Shown piece by piece: positions 35,520-43,969 of a stretch of DNA of 64,000 nucleotides (positions are counted from its first letter, which is position 1; the number at the start of each line of letters is the position of its first letter). This DNA is from Chitinophagaceae bacterium. Lineage in GTDB: Bacteria; Bacteroidota; Bacteroidia; Chitinophagales; Chitinophagaceae. The stretch lies in contig CANGIT010000009.1 in assembly GCA_947454155.1 (NCBI GenBank), positions 1 through 64,000 of the forward strand, read 5' to 3'. The position numbers and the translations under genes are program-made. Under the pieces are notes generated by a model, which was given only the letters and a program-made list of their open reading frames with translations, searched no databases and had not been told where the DNA came from.

Positions 35520-36266
35520 ATGTTCAGAGCCGTTATTGTTGAAGATGAAATCCAGTATATCCGGTCATTAAAAAAATTACTGAAGGAAAATTGTCCGCAG
35601 ATTGAAGTGGTGGGAGAGGCTAAAGACATTCGTTCAGCACATAAGATGATTAATGAACTCAATCCCGACCTCGTTTTTATGGATATCGTACTTAATCAGA
35701 GCAACGCTTTTGATTTGCTGGATAAGATGTTGCCCTTGAATTTTGAAATCATTTTCATTACTAAACATGAATCTTACACGTTAAAGGCTATCAAATACAA
35801 CGCTTTGGATTATCTGATTAAACCGGTAGATCCATTAGAACTTCAACAAGCCGGGAGAAAAGCCATCCAAAAAATCACTACCAAATACCTGAATCAACAG
35901 CTGGACTTACTGATGTCCAACATCAGAGATACCCAACAGGGAAATTCAAGAAAAATTGCCATTCCGACAGTTGAGGGTTTTGTTTTCATCAACATGTTCG
36001 ATATTATCCGATGCGAGGCCAATGGAGCATACACTTTGATTTTTACCAATAAAAAGGAAAAAATTACCGCTTCACGAAACATCAAAGAATATGAAGATGT
36101 TCTGCCCAAATCTCAATTCTTCAGAATACACAATTCCCATCTGGTTAATATCAACAGGATATTGCGCTATAACAAAGGCCGAGGCGGCACCGTTACCATG
36201 GAAGACGGCACTCAGATAGAGGTGGCCAGCAGAAGAAGAAATGAGTTCATCAATATGTTTCAATGA
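35520..36266 (+). CDS. LytTR family response regulator (orphan)
   Basis: The 248-residue protein has a receiver domain (1-120): acidic pair in VEDE, phospho-acceptor Asp near 54 in LVFMDIVL, Thr/Lys region IIFITKH and KPVDPLEL. A LytTR DNA-binding domain (about 145-245) has IPTVEGFVFINMFDIIRCEANGAYT and FFRIHNSHLVNINRI. Such regulators are usually paired with a membrane histidine kinase of the LytS/YehU type; none is adjacent. Targets are unknown. ATG start; tRNA-His follows. Confidence 0.92.
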   Translation: MFRAVIVEDEIQYIRSLKKLLKENCPQIEVVGEAKDIRSAHKMINELNPDLVFMDIVLNQSNAFDLLDKMLPLNFEIIFITKHESYTLKAIKYNALDYLIKPVDPLELQQAGRKAIQKITTKYLNQQLDLLMSNIRDTQQGNSRKIAIPTVEGFVFINMFDIIRCEANGAYTLIFTNKKEKITASRNIKEYEDVLPKSQFFRIHNSHLVNINRILRYNKGRGGTVTMEDGTQIEVASRRRNEFINMFQ

Positions 36267-36299
36267 TTTTTTTCATTTTTAATTTTTTTCAAAATCATT

Positions 36300-36330
36300 T
36301 TTGGTCGAGAACAGTTTTTCTCTATTTTTG
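36300..36330 (+). promoter_or_regulatory. tRNA-His promoter (TTTG, 19 bases, TATTTTTG)
   Basis: TTTG at 36300-36303 and TATTTTTG at 36323-36330 with a 19-base spacer form a consensus Bacteroidota promoter, 16 bases before the tRNA. Confidence 0.75.
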
Positions 36331-36346
36331 CATCCCTACACAAATG

Positions 36347-36420
36347 GTGGTTGTAGCTCAGTTGGTTAGAGCATCAGATTGTGATTCTGAGGGTCGTGGG
36401 TTCGAGCCCCATCATCCACC
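36347..36420 (+). tRNA. tRNA-His (anticodon GTG)
   Basis: A complete cloverleaf: D arm GCTCAGTTGGTTAGAGC, anticodon stem CAGA/TCTG around ATTGTGATT, T arm GTGGG-TTCGAGC-CCCAT, and acceptor GTGGTTG with CATCCAC. A G precedes position 1 (36346), facing C73, as tRNA-His needs. CCA is encoded at 36421-36423. One U-U mismatch is predicted in the acceptor stem. A terminator overlaps the CCA end. Confidence 0.96.
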
Positions 36421-36422
36421 CC

Positions 36423-36449
36423 AAATCCCGCTAAATGCGGGATTTTTTA
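36423..36449 (+). terminator. Terminator after tRNA-His
   Basis: A nine-base stem AAATCCCGC / GCGGGATTT with a five-base loop and T run directly follows the tRNA. Confidence 0.9.
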
Positions 36450-36541
36450 TTTTTATTTCACGGATACTTTGATTATTTTTTTCATCTTCAAAATAAAATT
36501 CCCTTTAACAAAACATTATTCAGAATCCATCGTTTATGACC

Positions 36542-36570
36542 AAAGGAAAAGTGCATTTTCCTTTATTTTT
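36542..36570 (+). terminator. Terminator-like hairpin just before the Prc protease gene
   Basis: A perfect nine-base stem AAAGGAAAA / TTTTCCTTT with a five-base loop is followed by ATTTTTA, ending six bases before the protease ATG. The 3' arm overlaps a near-consensus -7 box (TATTTTTA, 36564-36571). It could end upstream read-through or fold at the promoter. Confidence 0.45.
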
Positions 36571-36575
36571 ACAAT

Positions 36576-38756
36576 ATGCACAAAATTGCAAAATTTATTA
36601 TGAGCAGAAATTTTATTCCGGTAATCATAGTCCTAACTGGTTTAGGACTATTTTTCAGCTACCAAAGCCAGGGCAGAAATGACAACGATGACCCCAAAAC
36701 CAGACACCAGAAAATTCTACATAAAGTCGGCATCCTCCTAGAAGATGGGCACTACAGTCCCAAAAAAATCGATGATCAGTTCAGCAAGAGTGTAATAAAA
36801 AAATTCACTCAAAATCTTGATGATGAGAAATCCATCTTCCTTCGTTCTGATATCGAAAAGTTCAAAAAATTTGATACCAAAGTAGATGATGAGATTCATG
36901 ATGCTCCATTGGAATCCTTTTACGCCATTAATGAAGTGTATATAAAAAGGAGAGATGAGGTAGCCGTTTTATTTAAAGTTTTATTGGAAAAACCATTTGA
37001 TTTTACAACTGACGAGAAAATCCAGATGGATCCCGAAAAATATGATTACCCTAAAAATGAAAATGAGAGAACTGACCAATGGAGAAGAAGATTAAAGTAT
37101 GCGGTTTTAGCGAGATTTGTTGACATGCAAGATGACCGTGAGAAAAACAAGGATAAAAAAGATTTTGTACTCAAAGCTGACAGTACTCTGGAACGTGAAG
37201 CCAGAGACCAGGTCCGCAAACAAATGGACAGGTATTTCTCAACCAAGAAAACACGTGAAACAGAAGAAGAAGATTTTAGTGTATTTATAAATACCATCAC
37301 AGGATTGATGGATCCCCATTCCAATTATTTTCCACCCATCGATTATCGATCTTTCAATGAAACCATGAGTGGTCGTTTTTTTGGTATTGGAGCTCAACTG
37401 AAAGAAGATGACGGCAAAATCAAAATTTCAAGTCTGGTAAGTGGAGGCCCTGCCTGGAAAAGTCATGAGCTTGGCGAAAACGATGAAATCATCAAAGTGG
37501 CACAGGGCAATCAGGAGCCTGTAGATGTTACTGGTTATGCTGTTTCAGACGCCGTTAAACTGATTCGTGGAGCTGAAAAGGGTAGTGAAGTCCGACTTAC
37601 CGTAAGAAAACCTGATGGTTCAATTAAAGTAATCAGTCTGATCAGAGACGATATCAAATTGGAAGATACTTTTGCAAAATCAGCAGTCATCAATGGAAAA
37701 AATAAAATAGGATACATTTATCTGCCAGAATTCTACGCCGATTTCGAAAGACCCAATGGCGCCCGCTGTGCAGTGGATGTGGCCAAAGAACTCGAAAAAC
37801 TAAAAGCGGAAAAAGTTGACGGCATCATTCTGGATTTACGTGGAAATGGTGGCGGTTCTTTATATGATGTTGTTCAAATGGTAGGACTGTTCATCCCAAA
37901 TGGCCCGGTTTGTCAGGTAAAAGGAAGAGATGAAAAACCAAGTATCTTGAGAGACCGAGATGACAGAGTACAATATGATGGCCCATTGGCAGTAATGGTA
38001 GATGCGGCTTCTGCATCGGCTTCTGAGATTTTCGCTGCAGCTATTCAGGATTACAAAAGAGGTATCATCATAGGCAGTTCATCAACCTATGGAAAAGGAA
38101 CTGTTCAGCGTAGCATTCCCTTGAGCATGCAGAATGAGATTTTACAGTTGTCCAATAATAAGAATGAAGAAGACCTGGGTAATGTAAAACTTACACTACA
38201 GAAATTCTACCGCATCAATGGAGGAGCTACACAATTGAGAGGCGTTAAACCCGACATTATACTCCCTGACCGTTATGATTATATGAAATTCAGAGAAAGA
38301 GACAACAACGCCGCTTTACCTTGGGATGAAATTGCAGTAGCCGATTATCAAATCTGGAAGAACGATTTTCCGTTTCAAAACATCACATCTGTAGTAAACG
38401 AAGAAGCCCAGAAAAACAGTGTTTTTAGCAGCCTCAAAACAAACATTGAGTGGCTAGAAAAATACATGAATAAAGACTATTCATTGAATATCACCAAATA
38501 CAGGGATGATCAGACGCAATTGAAAGCCATCTCTAAAAGAATGGAAGAATTGAACAAGTTGCCACAAGCCATGAATTTCGTCATCCCTTCTGCAGATACA
38601 GCAAATGTTAACAGTGCTGAAGACAAAATTGAAAAAAACAGACAATGGATCAAATTCAGAAGTAGTGATGTGTATATTGATGAAACGGTAAAAACACTGG
38701 AGAAAGTCATACTTCAAAACAACCTTGTCAGGTCAGATGTAAAGAACCCTGAGTAA
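36576..38756 (+). CDS. prc: Carboxy-terminal processing protease (Prc/Tsp, S41)
   Basis: The 726-residue protein has an N-terminal membrane anchor or signal (about 10-28), a long helical N domain (40-235), a PDZ domain (about 255-345, with SLVSGGPAWKS and the DEIIKV strand) and the S41 protease core. The catalytic Ser is near 480 in AASASASEIFAAA and the Lys near 505 in TYGKGTVQ; LDLRGNGGGSLYD precedes them. The C-terminal part matches the long Tsp form. It degrades or trims periplasmic proteins from their C termini. Start ATG at 36576; a second ATG nine residues in is possible. Confidence 0.94.
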   Translation: MHKIAKFIMSRNFIPVIIVLTGLGLFFSYQSQGRNDNDDPKTRHQKILHKVGILLEDGHYSPKKIDDQFSKSVIKKFTQNLDDEKSIFLRSDIEKFKKFDTKVDDEIHDAPLESFYAINEVYIKRRDEVAVLFKVLLEKPFDFTTDEKIQMDPEKYDYPKNENERTDQWRRRLKYAVLARFVDMQDDREKNKDKKDFVLKADSTLEREARDQVRKQMDRYFSTKKTRETEEEDFSVFINTITGLMDPHSNYFPPIDYRSFNETMSGRFFGIGAQLKEDDGKIKISSLVSGGPAWKSHELGENDEIIKVAQGNQEPVDVTGYAVSDAVKLIRGAEKGSEVRLTVRKPDGSIKVISLIRDDIKLEDTFAKSAVINGKNKIGYIYLPEFYADFERPNGARCAVDVAKELEKLKAEKVDGIILDLRGNGGGSLYDVVQMVGLFIPNGPVCQVKGRDEKPSILRDRDDRVQYDGPLAVMVDAASASASEIFAAAIQDYKRGIIIGSSSTYGKGTVQRSIPLSMQNEILQLSNNKNEEDLGNVKLTLQKFYRINGGATQLRGVKPDIILPDRYDYMKFRERDNNAALPWDEIAVADYQIWKNDFPFQNITSVVNEEAQKNSVFSSLKTNIEWLEKYMNKDYSLNITKYRDDQTQLKAISKRMEELNKLPQAMNFVIPSADTANVNSAEDKIEKNRQWIKFRSSDVYIDETVKTLEKVILQNNLVRSDVKNPE

Positions 38757-38779
38757 AGATTTCAAACAAAAATAAATCT

Positions 38780-38806
38780 AAAGCAGCTTTTTCGGCTGCT
38801 TTTTTT
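38780..38806 (+). terminator. Terminator after the Prc protease gene
   Basis: AAAGCAGC / GCTGCTTT form an eight-base stem with a seven-base loop and a run of T. Confidence 0.9.
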
Positions 38807-38828
38807 GTCTGAACCACAATTGAAGGAC

Positions 38829-39116
38829 TGATGAACTTTGTGGTTCCCTTGTGTTCTTTGTGTTAAGAATTTAAACACAAAGAACACGAAGTTTTACACT
38901 AAGAACACAATAAATTGCTTGATGAACTTTGTGGTTACTTTGTGTTCTTTGTGTTAAGAATTTAAACACAAAGAACACGAAGTTTATCACTAAGAACACG
39001 AATAATTGACTGGTGACCTTTGTGGTTGCTTAGTGGCCTTTGTGGTGAAAATGCACAAAGCACACAAAGTTTATCACCAAGAACACAATAATTGACTGAA
39101 GACCTTTGTGGTAAAC
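38829..39116. repeat. 91-bp intergenic tandem repeat with internal hairpins
   Basis: Units start at 38829, 38920, 39011 and 39097 (91, 91 and 86 bases, then a 20-base partial). The first two are nearly identical, the third diverged. Units 1 and 2 each contain 14-base arms GTGTTCTTTGTGTT / AACACAAAGAACAC around the loop AAGAATTTA (38851-38887 and 38942-38978). There is no open reading frame. The unit is made of variants of CTTTGTGTTCTTTGTGGTT, a motif I know as common between genes of Bacteroidota. With the two flanking terminators it fills the 411-bp gap between the Prc protease and subtilase genes. Confidence 0.9.
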
Positions 39117-39142
39117 AAAAAACCGCAGCTTTTGCTGCGGTT
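39116..39142 (-). terminator. Terminator of the subtilase gene
   Basis: AACCGCAGC / GCTGCGGTT form a perfect nine-base stem with a four-base loop. On the minus strand the hairpin is followed by a T run, 26 bases past the subtilase stop. Confidence 0.88.
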
Positions 39143-39167
39143 CAACTCGAATTAGTTTTTTTTAATT

Positions 39168-40826
39168 CTATTTCTTTACGGCTGTTTTCACTTTGGTTTT
39201 AGACAATTCATCCGCCAGCTTTACAGCTTCATAAGCATTAACAAAACCACCGGTCTTTGAGATATCACTTAATTGAACTTTTTCATCGGTGCCTGGCTTT
39301 TTTACTTCTTCTTTGGCTACCAATGCAGATTTTTCAATAATTGATTTTACTTGAGTAGCAGTTAAGCTGGGATAATATTCCATGATCAATGCGGCGATAC
39401 CTGCAACCACAGGACAAGCCATGCTTGTTCCATTGGCATTCCCGTAAGTATTTCCTCCGGGAATCGTAGAATAAATACCAACGCCTGGCGCAAATACATC
39501 TACTTCTTTTTTACCATAGTTGCTAAAAGATGCCGTAAGTCCTCCATTTTTCCAATCACCGCTGGCGCCCACTGTAATCACATTATTAGCTCTGCCGGTT
39601 CCGTTTTCAAAAACAGGATTGGGGAAATTATCTGCCGTATCGATATTCTTTGCATCATTTCCTGCGGCATGAACCAGCAGAACACCTTTATTTTCAGCGT
39701 ATTTGAAAGCCTCATCCACCCATCTTTTTTCCGGAGAAAAATCCTTACCGAAACTCATGCTGATTACTTTGGCGCCGTTGTCAACTGCATAACGGATAGC
39801 ATTGGCAATATCTTTATCGTGCTCATCACCATCGGGTACCGCACGAACCATCATGATATTTACATTATCGGCCACACCATCAATTCCCACACCATTTTTT
39901 CTTGCCGCACCGATGATACCCGAACAATGCGTACCATGAAATGGGGTAGAGGCCATCACGTCATTATTGCCATAATTGCGGTCATTCAAATTCGACTCAT
40001 CATCTTTCACCACATCTTGTCTGTAAGTGGGAGGCGGAACTTTTGCTGCATCAGCTTTACGCAATTGAGCACCGATTTCATCAAGCAATTGCTGATTGGA
40101 AATTTCATCACTGCCATTGGCTTTGCTGATTTGCAAAATCAATCCACGCGCCATTTTGGCTTTTCTATCAGTAATATCGGTTGAGGTAATCTTATTCAGA
40201 TCATTGGCATTGTATTCCTCTTTTCCGATTATTTTTCTCAAGATAGAATCTCCTGCAGAAAAATCGGGGAACATACCTTTCAAAAAGGAGATTTCTTCCA
40301 TATTAACTTCTCCAACTACTTTGTCTTTGGCCTTCACATACATTTCGTATGATTTTTTATCTGCACCTTTCAAAGTATCGGCATTCACTTCTTTATCGCC
40401 CCACTTGGCCCTCAAAGCATGATAAACACGTGCTCCTTCATAGCTGTCTTCCTTCACATTCTTTCCGTCTTTTCCACCCAGAAAGTTCCAGCCATGGATA
40501 TCATCAATAAATCCATTATGGTCATCGTCTTTGCCATTGCCGGCGATTTCTTTAGGATTTACCCACAGAACAGGTTTAAGATCTTCATGAAGCGTATCAA
40601 TTCCGCTATCGATGACGGCTACCAGCACTTTCTTGCTTTTCAGGTTTTTACTTTTGAGGAAACTGTAAGCTTTTTCTACGCTGATGCCATTATAGCCGGA
40701 ATCAACTTTATCCATAAGATGCCAGCCATTAGGTGATCTTTTTTCGGATGTAGCCTCCGTGCTTTGTGCAAATACTCCCGAACAAACCATGAAGGCTGAA
40801 AGTAGCAATGTGTACCTTTTATTCAT
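39168..40826 (-). CDS. Secreted subtilisin-like serine protease (S8)
   Basis: The 552-residue protein has a Sec signal peptide (MNKRYTLLLSAFMVCSGVFAQ) and the S8 triad: Asp73 in VAVIDSGID, His near 296 in FHGTHCSGI and Ser near 464 in GTSMACPVVAGIAAL. Between Asp and His there is an unusually long insert of about 220 residues, rich in Lys and Asp, including GNGKDDDHNGFIDDIHGWNF. No T9SS tail is present at the C terminus (ending KTKVKTAVKK), so it probably stays in the periplasm or is exported otherwise. ATG start; own terminator. Confidence 0.93.
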   Translation of the reverse strand: MNKRYTLLLSAFMVCSGVFAQSTEATSEKRSPNGWHLMDKVDSGYNGISVEKAYSFLKSKNLKSKKVLVAVIDSGIDTLHEDLKPVLWVNPKEIAGNGKDDDHNGFIDDIHGWNFLGGKDGKNVKEDSYEGARVYHALRAKWGDKEVNADTLKGADKKSYEMYVKAKDKVVGEVNMEEISFLKGMFPDFSAGDSILRKIIGKEEYNANDLNKITSTDITDRKAKMARGLILQISKANGSDEISNQQLLDEIGAQLRKADAAKVPPPTYRQDVVKDDESNLNDRNYGNNDVMASTPFHGTHCSGIIGAARKNGVGIDGVADNVNIMMVRAVPDGDEHDKDIANAIRYAVDNGAKVISMSFGKDFSPEKRWVDEAFKYAENKGVLLVHAAGNDAKNIDTADNFPNPVFENGTGRANNVITVGASGDWKNGGLTASFSNYGKKEVDVFAPGVGIYSTIPGGNTYGNANGTSMACPVVAGIAALIMEYYPSLTATQVKSIIEKSALVAKEEVKKPGTDEKVQLSDISKTGGFVNAYEAVKLADELSKTKVKTAVKK

Positions 40827-40902
40827 ACTGTATATTTTTAGAACGTTGAAATTATCCGATTGCAGTTGAAATCAATCCACCGGAATTTATTTTATAAAAA
40901 AA

Positions 40903-42426
40903 TTAAAGATCGAATTTGATTCCCTGAGCCAGCGGGAGCTTGTCGGAATAATTGATGGTATTGGTTTGGCGGCGCATATACACTTTCCAGGCATCGCTTC
41001 CACTTTCGCGTCCACCGCCTGTTTCTTTTTCACCACCGAAGGCGCCTCCGATTTCCGCACCTGAGGTTCCGATATTCACATTGGCGATACCACAATCACT
41101 ACCCGCATGAGAAAGGAATCTTTCGGCTTCTTTAAGATTATTGGTGATCACTGCAGAAGACAAGCCTTGTGGCACCCCATTTTGAAGCGCAATGGCTTCT
41201 TCCATGGTTTTGTATTTCATGATGTAGAGGATGGGAGCAAAAGTTTCGTGTTGTACGATCTCGTAGGAGTTCTTAGCCTCTGCAATGCAAGGTTTCACAT
41301 AGCATCCACTTTCAAATCCTTTGCCTTTTAGCACACCACCTTCAACGATGAATTTTCCGCCTTCGACTTTGCATTTTTCAATGGCCGCCAGATAATTGTT
41401 TACCGCATCTTTATCGATCAACGGACCCACATGATTTTTTTCATTGAGCGGATTGCCTATTTTCAGTTGCGCATAGGCGTTCACCAGTTTTTCCTTGAAT
41501 TTGTTGTATATTTTTTCATGGATGATGAGACGGCGTGTGGTGGTACAACGCTGACCAGCGGTGCCCACAGCCCCAAACGTTGCTGCAGTGATGGCAATCG
41601 CCAGATCGGCATCTTTGGAAATAATGATGGCGTTGTTGCCACCTAATTCCAATAAAGAGCGACCTAAACGTTGACCAACAGCTGCTGCTACGGCTTTGCC
41701 CATTCTCGTACTGCCGGTGGCCGAAACCAAAGGCACACGTGTATCATTGCTCATCCATTCACCCACTTCACGTCCACCATTGATTAAGCAACTGACACCT
41801 TCGGGAACATTATTTTTCTTGAAAACCGTTTGAATGATTTTCTGACAAGCAACACCACATAAAGGAGTTTTTTCACTGGGCTTCCAGATGCAAACATCTC
41901 CGCATACCCAAGCCAGCATGCTATTCCAGCTCCACACCGCAACTGGAAAATTGAAGGCGGAGATAACGCCTACAATTCCCAAAGGATGATATTGTTCGTA
42001 CATTCTATGCCCTGGTCGTTCGCTGTGCATGGTCAAACCGTGCAACTGTCGAGAAAGACCAACCGCAAAATCGCAGATATCAATCATTTCCTGCACTTCA
42101 CCCAAACCTTCCTGCAGGCTTTTACCCATTTCATAGCTCACCAATTTTCCCAGAGCATCTTTATGCTTACGCAATTCTTCGCCAATCTGACGAACGATTT
42201 CTCCTCTTTTTGGAGCAGGCCATAAACGCCAGGTTTCAAAAGCTTGCTGAGCAGTGGCCACCACATCATCATAAGCTTTTCTGTCGGCAGATAATACAGC
42301 GCCAATTAGTTGGCCATCTACAGGTGAGTAAGATTCGAGTTTTGCCGATTTGGTTTTCATCCAATTGGCGCCGGTTGAAACACCGTTATTCAGTGATTGT
42401 AACTGTAATGATTTGAGAAAGTCCAT
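40903..42426 (-). CDS. Aldehyde dehydrogenase, ALDH7/aminoadipate-semialdehyde dehydrogenase-like
   Basis: The 507-residue protein has the ALDH fold: LGIVGVISAFNFPVAVWSWN, WKPSEKTPLCG (NAD site), ATGSTRMGK, LLELGGNNAIII with the catalytic Glu and TAGQRCTTTRR with the catalytic Cys. FGAVGTAGQRCT and ETFAPILYIMKY are characteristic of the ALDH7 group, whose members oxidise alpha-aminoadipic semialdehyde in lysine breakdown. A -7 box TAAGTTTG lies on this strand at 42454-42461. It stands alone between the subtilase and panB. Confidence 0.92.
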   Translation of the reverse strand: MDFLKSLQLQSLNNGVSTGANWMKTKSAKLESYSPVDGQLIGAVLSADRKAYDDVVATAQQAFETWRLWPAPKRGEIVRQIGEELRKHKDALGKLVSYEMGKSLQEGLGEVQEMIDICDFAVGLSRQLHGLTMHSERPGHRMYEQYHPLGIVGVISAFNFPVAVWSWNSMLAWVCGDVCIWKPSEKTPLCGVACQKIIQTVFKKNNVPEGVSCLINGGREVGEWMSNDTRVPLVSATGSTRMGKAVAAAVGQRLGRSLLELGGNNAIIISKDADLAIAITAATFGAVGTAGQRCTTTRRLIIHEKIYNKFKEKLVNAYAQLKIGNPLNEKNHVGPLIDKDAVNNYLAAIEKCKVEGGKFIVEGGVLKGKGFESGCYVKPCIAEAKNSYEIVQHETFAPILYIMKYKTMEEAIALQNGVPQGLSSAVITNNLKEAERFLSHAGSDCGIANVNIGTSGAEIGGAFGGEKETGGGRESGSDAWKVYMRRQTNTINYSDKLPLAQGIKFDL

Positions 42427-42453
42427 GTGTAAAATTTTTGAGCCACGAAGTTA

Positions 42454-42461
42454 CAAACTTA
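42454..42461 (-). promoter_or_regulatory. Bacteroidota -7 box (TAAGTTTG)
   Basis: The minus strand reads TAAGTTTG, 27 bases before the ATG of the aldehyde dehydrogenase. Confidence 0.5.
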
Positions 42462-42502
42462 TGCTCCCAAAAATCAAACATGTTGGATAAAAAGCGATCA
42501 GG

Positions 42503-43318
42503 TTAATACTGTTCAGATGTATTGGGAAAATCGCCCGACTTCACATCTGAAATGTATTGAGTTACTGCATTATGAATTTGTTCGCTGAGGTTGAGATACT
42601 TTCTGAGAAAACGGGGCTTGAACTCTGTGTTGATGCCCAGCATGTCATGCATCACCAAAACCTGTCCATCGCAATGATTACCTGCGCCAATGCCTATGGT
42701 GGGAATGTGCAAGCTTTCTGAAACTTCTTTGGCTAAAGCGGCTGGGATTTTTTCGAGGACGATAGCAAAACAACCGGCTTCCTGCAGCAACAACGCATCT
42801 CTTTTCAATTTGGCAGCTTCATGTTCTTCTTTGGCTCTAACAGTGTAGGTGCCAAATTTATAAATACTTTGTGGAGTAAGACCAAGATGACCCATCACCG
42901 GAATTCCGGTACCCACAATTCTTTTGATTGACTCTACAATTTCTTCGCCACCTTCCAGCTTCACTGAATGTCCACCGGTTTCTTTCATAATTCTAATGGC
43001 TGAGTTCAGCGCTTCTTTAGAGTTGCCTTGATAAGAACCAAAGGGCATGTCCACTACTACCAGACAACGCTCAATGCCACGCACCACACTTTGTGCGTGA
43101 TAGATCATCTGATCCAAAGTGATGGGCAAAGTGGTTTCATGACCTGCCATCACATTACTGGCGCTGTCGCCCACTAAAATGACATCAATGGAAGATTTAT
43201 CAAAGAGTTGAGCGAAGGAGAAATCGTAAGCCGTAATCATGGCGATTTTTTCGCCGTTGTCCTTCATTTTCTGAAGGGTATTGGTAGTAATTTTTTTCAC
43301 TTCTTTTTGAACCGACAT
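42503..43318 (-). CDS. panB: 3-methyl-2-oxobutanoate hydroxymethyltransferase
   Basis: The 271-residue enzyme makes ketopantoate from ketoisovalerate and methylene-tetrahydrofolate, the first step of pantothenate synthesis. Motifs are [40 protein letters not shown] (metal site), [28 protein letters not shown] and [23 protein letters not shown]. panC lies 1.7 kb upstream on the same strand, with rfaE2 and a membrane protein between. Confidence 0.96.
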   Translation of the reverse strand: MSVQKEVKKITTNTLQKMKDNGEKIAMITAYDFSFAQLFDKSSIDVILVGDSASNVMAGHETTLPITLDQMIYHAQSVVRGIERCLVVVDMPFGSYQGNSKEALNSAIRIMKETGGHSVKLEGGEEIVESIKRIVGTGIPVMGHLGLTPQSIYKFGTYTVRAKEEHEAAKLKRDALLLQEAGCFAIVLEKIPAALAKEVSESLHIPTIGIGAGNHCDGQVLVMHDMLGINTEFKPRFLRKYLNLSEQIHNAVTQYISDVKSGDFPNTSEQY

Positions 43319-43480
43319 GATTATGATTTTAATGATGAAGGCGAAAAAGGAGTTGGCTCTGCATTAGAATAAAACAAGTCCGGAGCATTCGCGAAGGCGT
43401 AAAAATAGGGAATTTGAGGAACAGATAGGTGGTTGACGCTAAAATTAGAAAACTAACAAAAAGGACACCTTAACGTGTCA

Positions 43481-43969
43481 TCAACTTCTCATTTTTTCAA
43501 TGGTTCTGGTAGTGGAAACACCATCGATGATTTGCGCCAGCACTACTTTGCCTCCATTGGCAATCACTTCTTTGGCGCCTGCAATCTGCTCAATTGTATA
43601 ATCGCCGCCTTTGACCAGCACATCGGGCATGATGCTGACGATGAGTTCGAGGGGAGTGTCCTGATCAAAAACAACCACGGCATCAACTACCATTAGATTA
43701 GCCAAAATTTGCGCACGGGTGGTTTCATCATTCACCGGACGTGCAGAGCCTTTAAGCCTTTTGACAGAGCTATCGGCATTCAATCCCACAATCAGAAAAA
43801 GACCATGCGATGCCGCTTCCTGTAAAGAGGCCAAATGTCCCTGATGTAAAAGATCAAAAACACCATTGGTGAATACTATGGTTTTGCTTTTCAGCCTTTG
43901 ACGGGCCACTTCTTTGACAATCTCATCTGTACTGAAAATCTTATGATGGATGTGCTGTGTTGCTTTCAT
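43481..43969 (-). CDS. rfaE2: D-glycero-beta-D-manno-heptose 1-phosphate adenylyltransferase
   Basis: The 162-residue cytidylyltransferase-fold protein has VFTNGVFDLLHQGHLASLQEA (the H-x-G-H nucleotide site), LIVGLNADSSVKRLKG, RPVNDETTRAQILANL, PDVLVKGGDYT and GVSTTRTIEKM. It makes ADP-heptose, a building block of the LPS core. The kinase half (RfaE1) is not fused and not in the window. Its start overlaps the end of the membrane-protein gene by 29 bases. Confidence 0.93.
   Translation of the reverse strand: MKATQHIHHKIFSTDEIVKEVARQRLKSKTIVFTNGVFDLLHQGHLASLQEAASHGLFLIVGLNADSSVKRLKGSARPVNDETTRAQILANLMVVDAVVVFDQDTPLELIVSIMPDVLVKGGDYTIEQIAGAKEVIANGGKVVLAQIIDGVSTTRTIEKMRS

Noticed and set aside
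36263..36472. Plus-strand frame of 69 codons
   Set aside because: It spans tRNA-His and its terminator and has no protein features.
38829..39116. CRISPR-like array
   Set aside because: Units are contiguous 91-bp copies with no unique spacers, and no cas genes are near.
39669..40736. Three plus-strand frames of 105 to 171 codons
   Set aside because: They are shadows of the subtilase gene on the minus strand and lack start signals or recognisable motifs.
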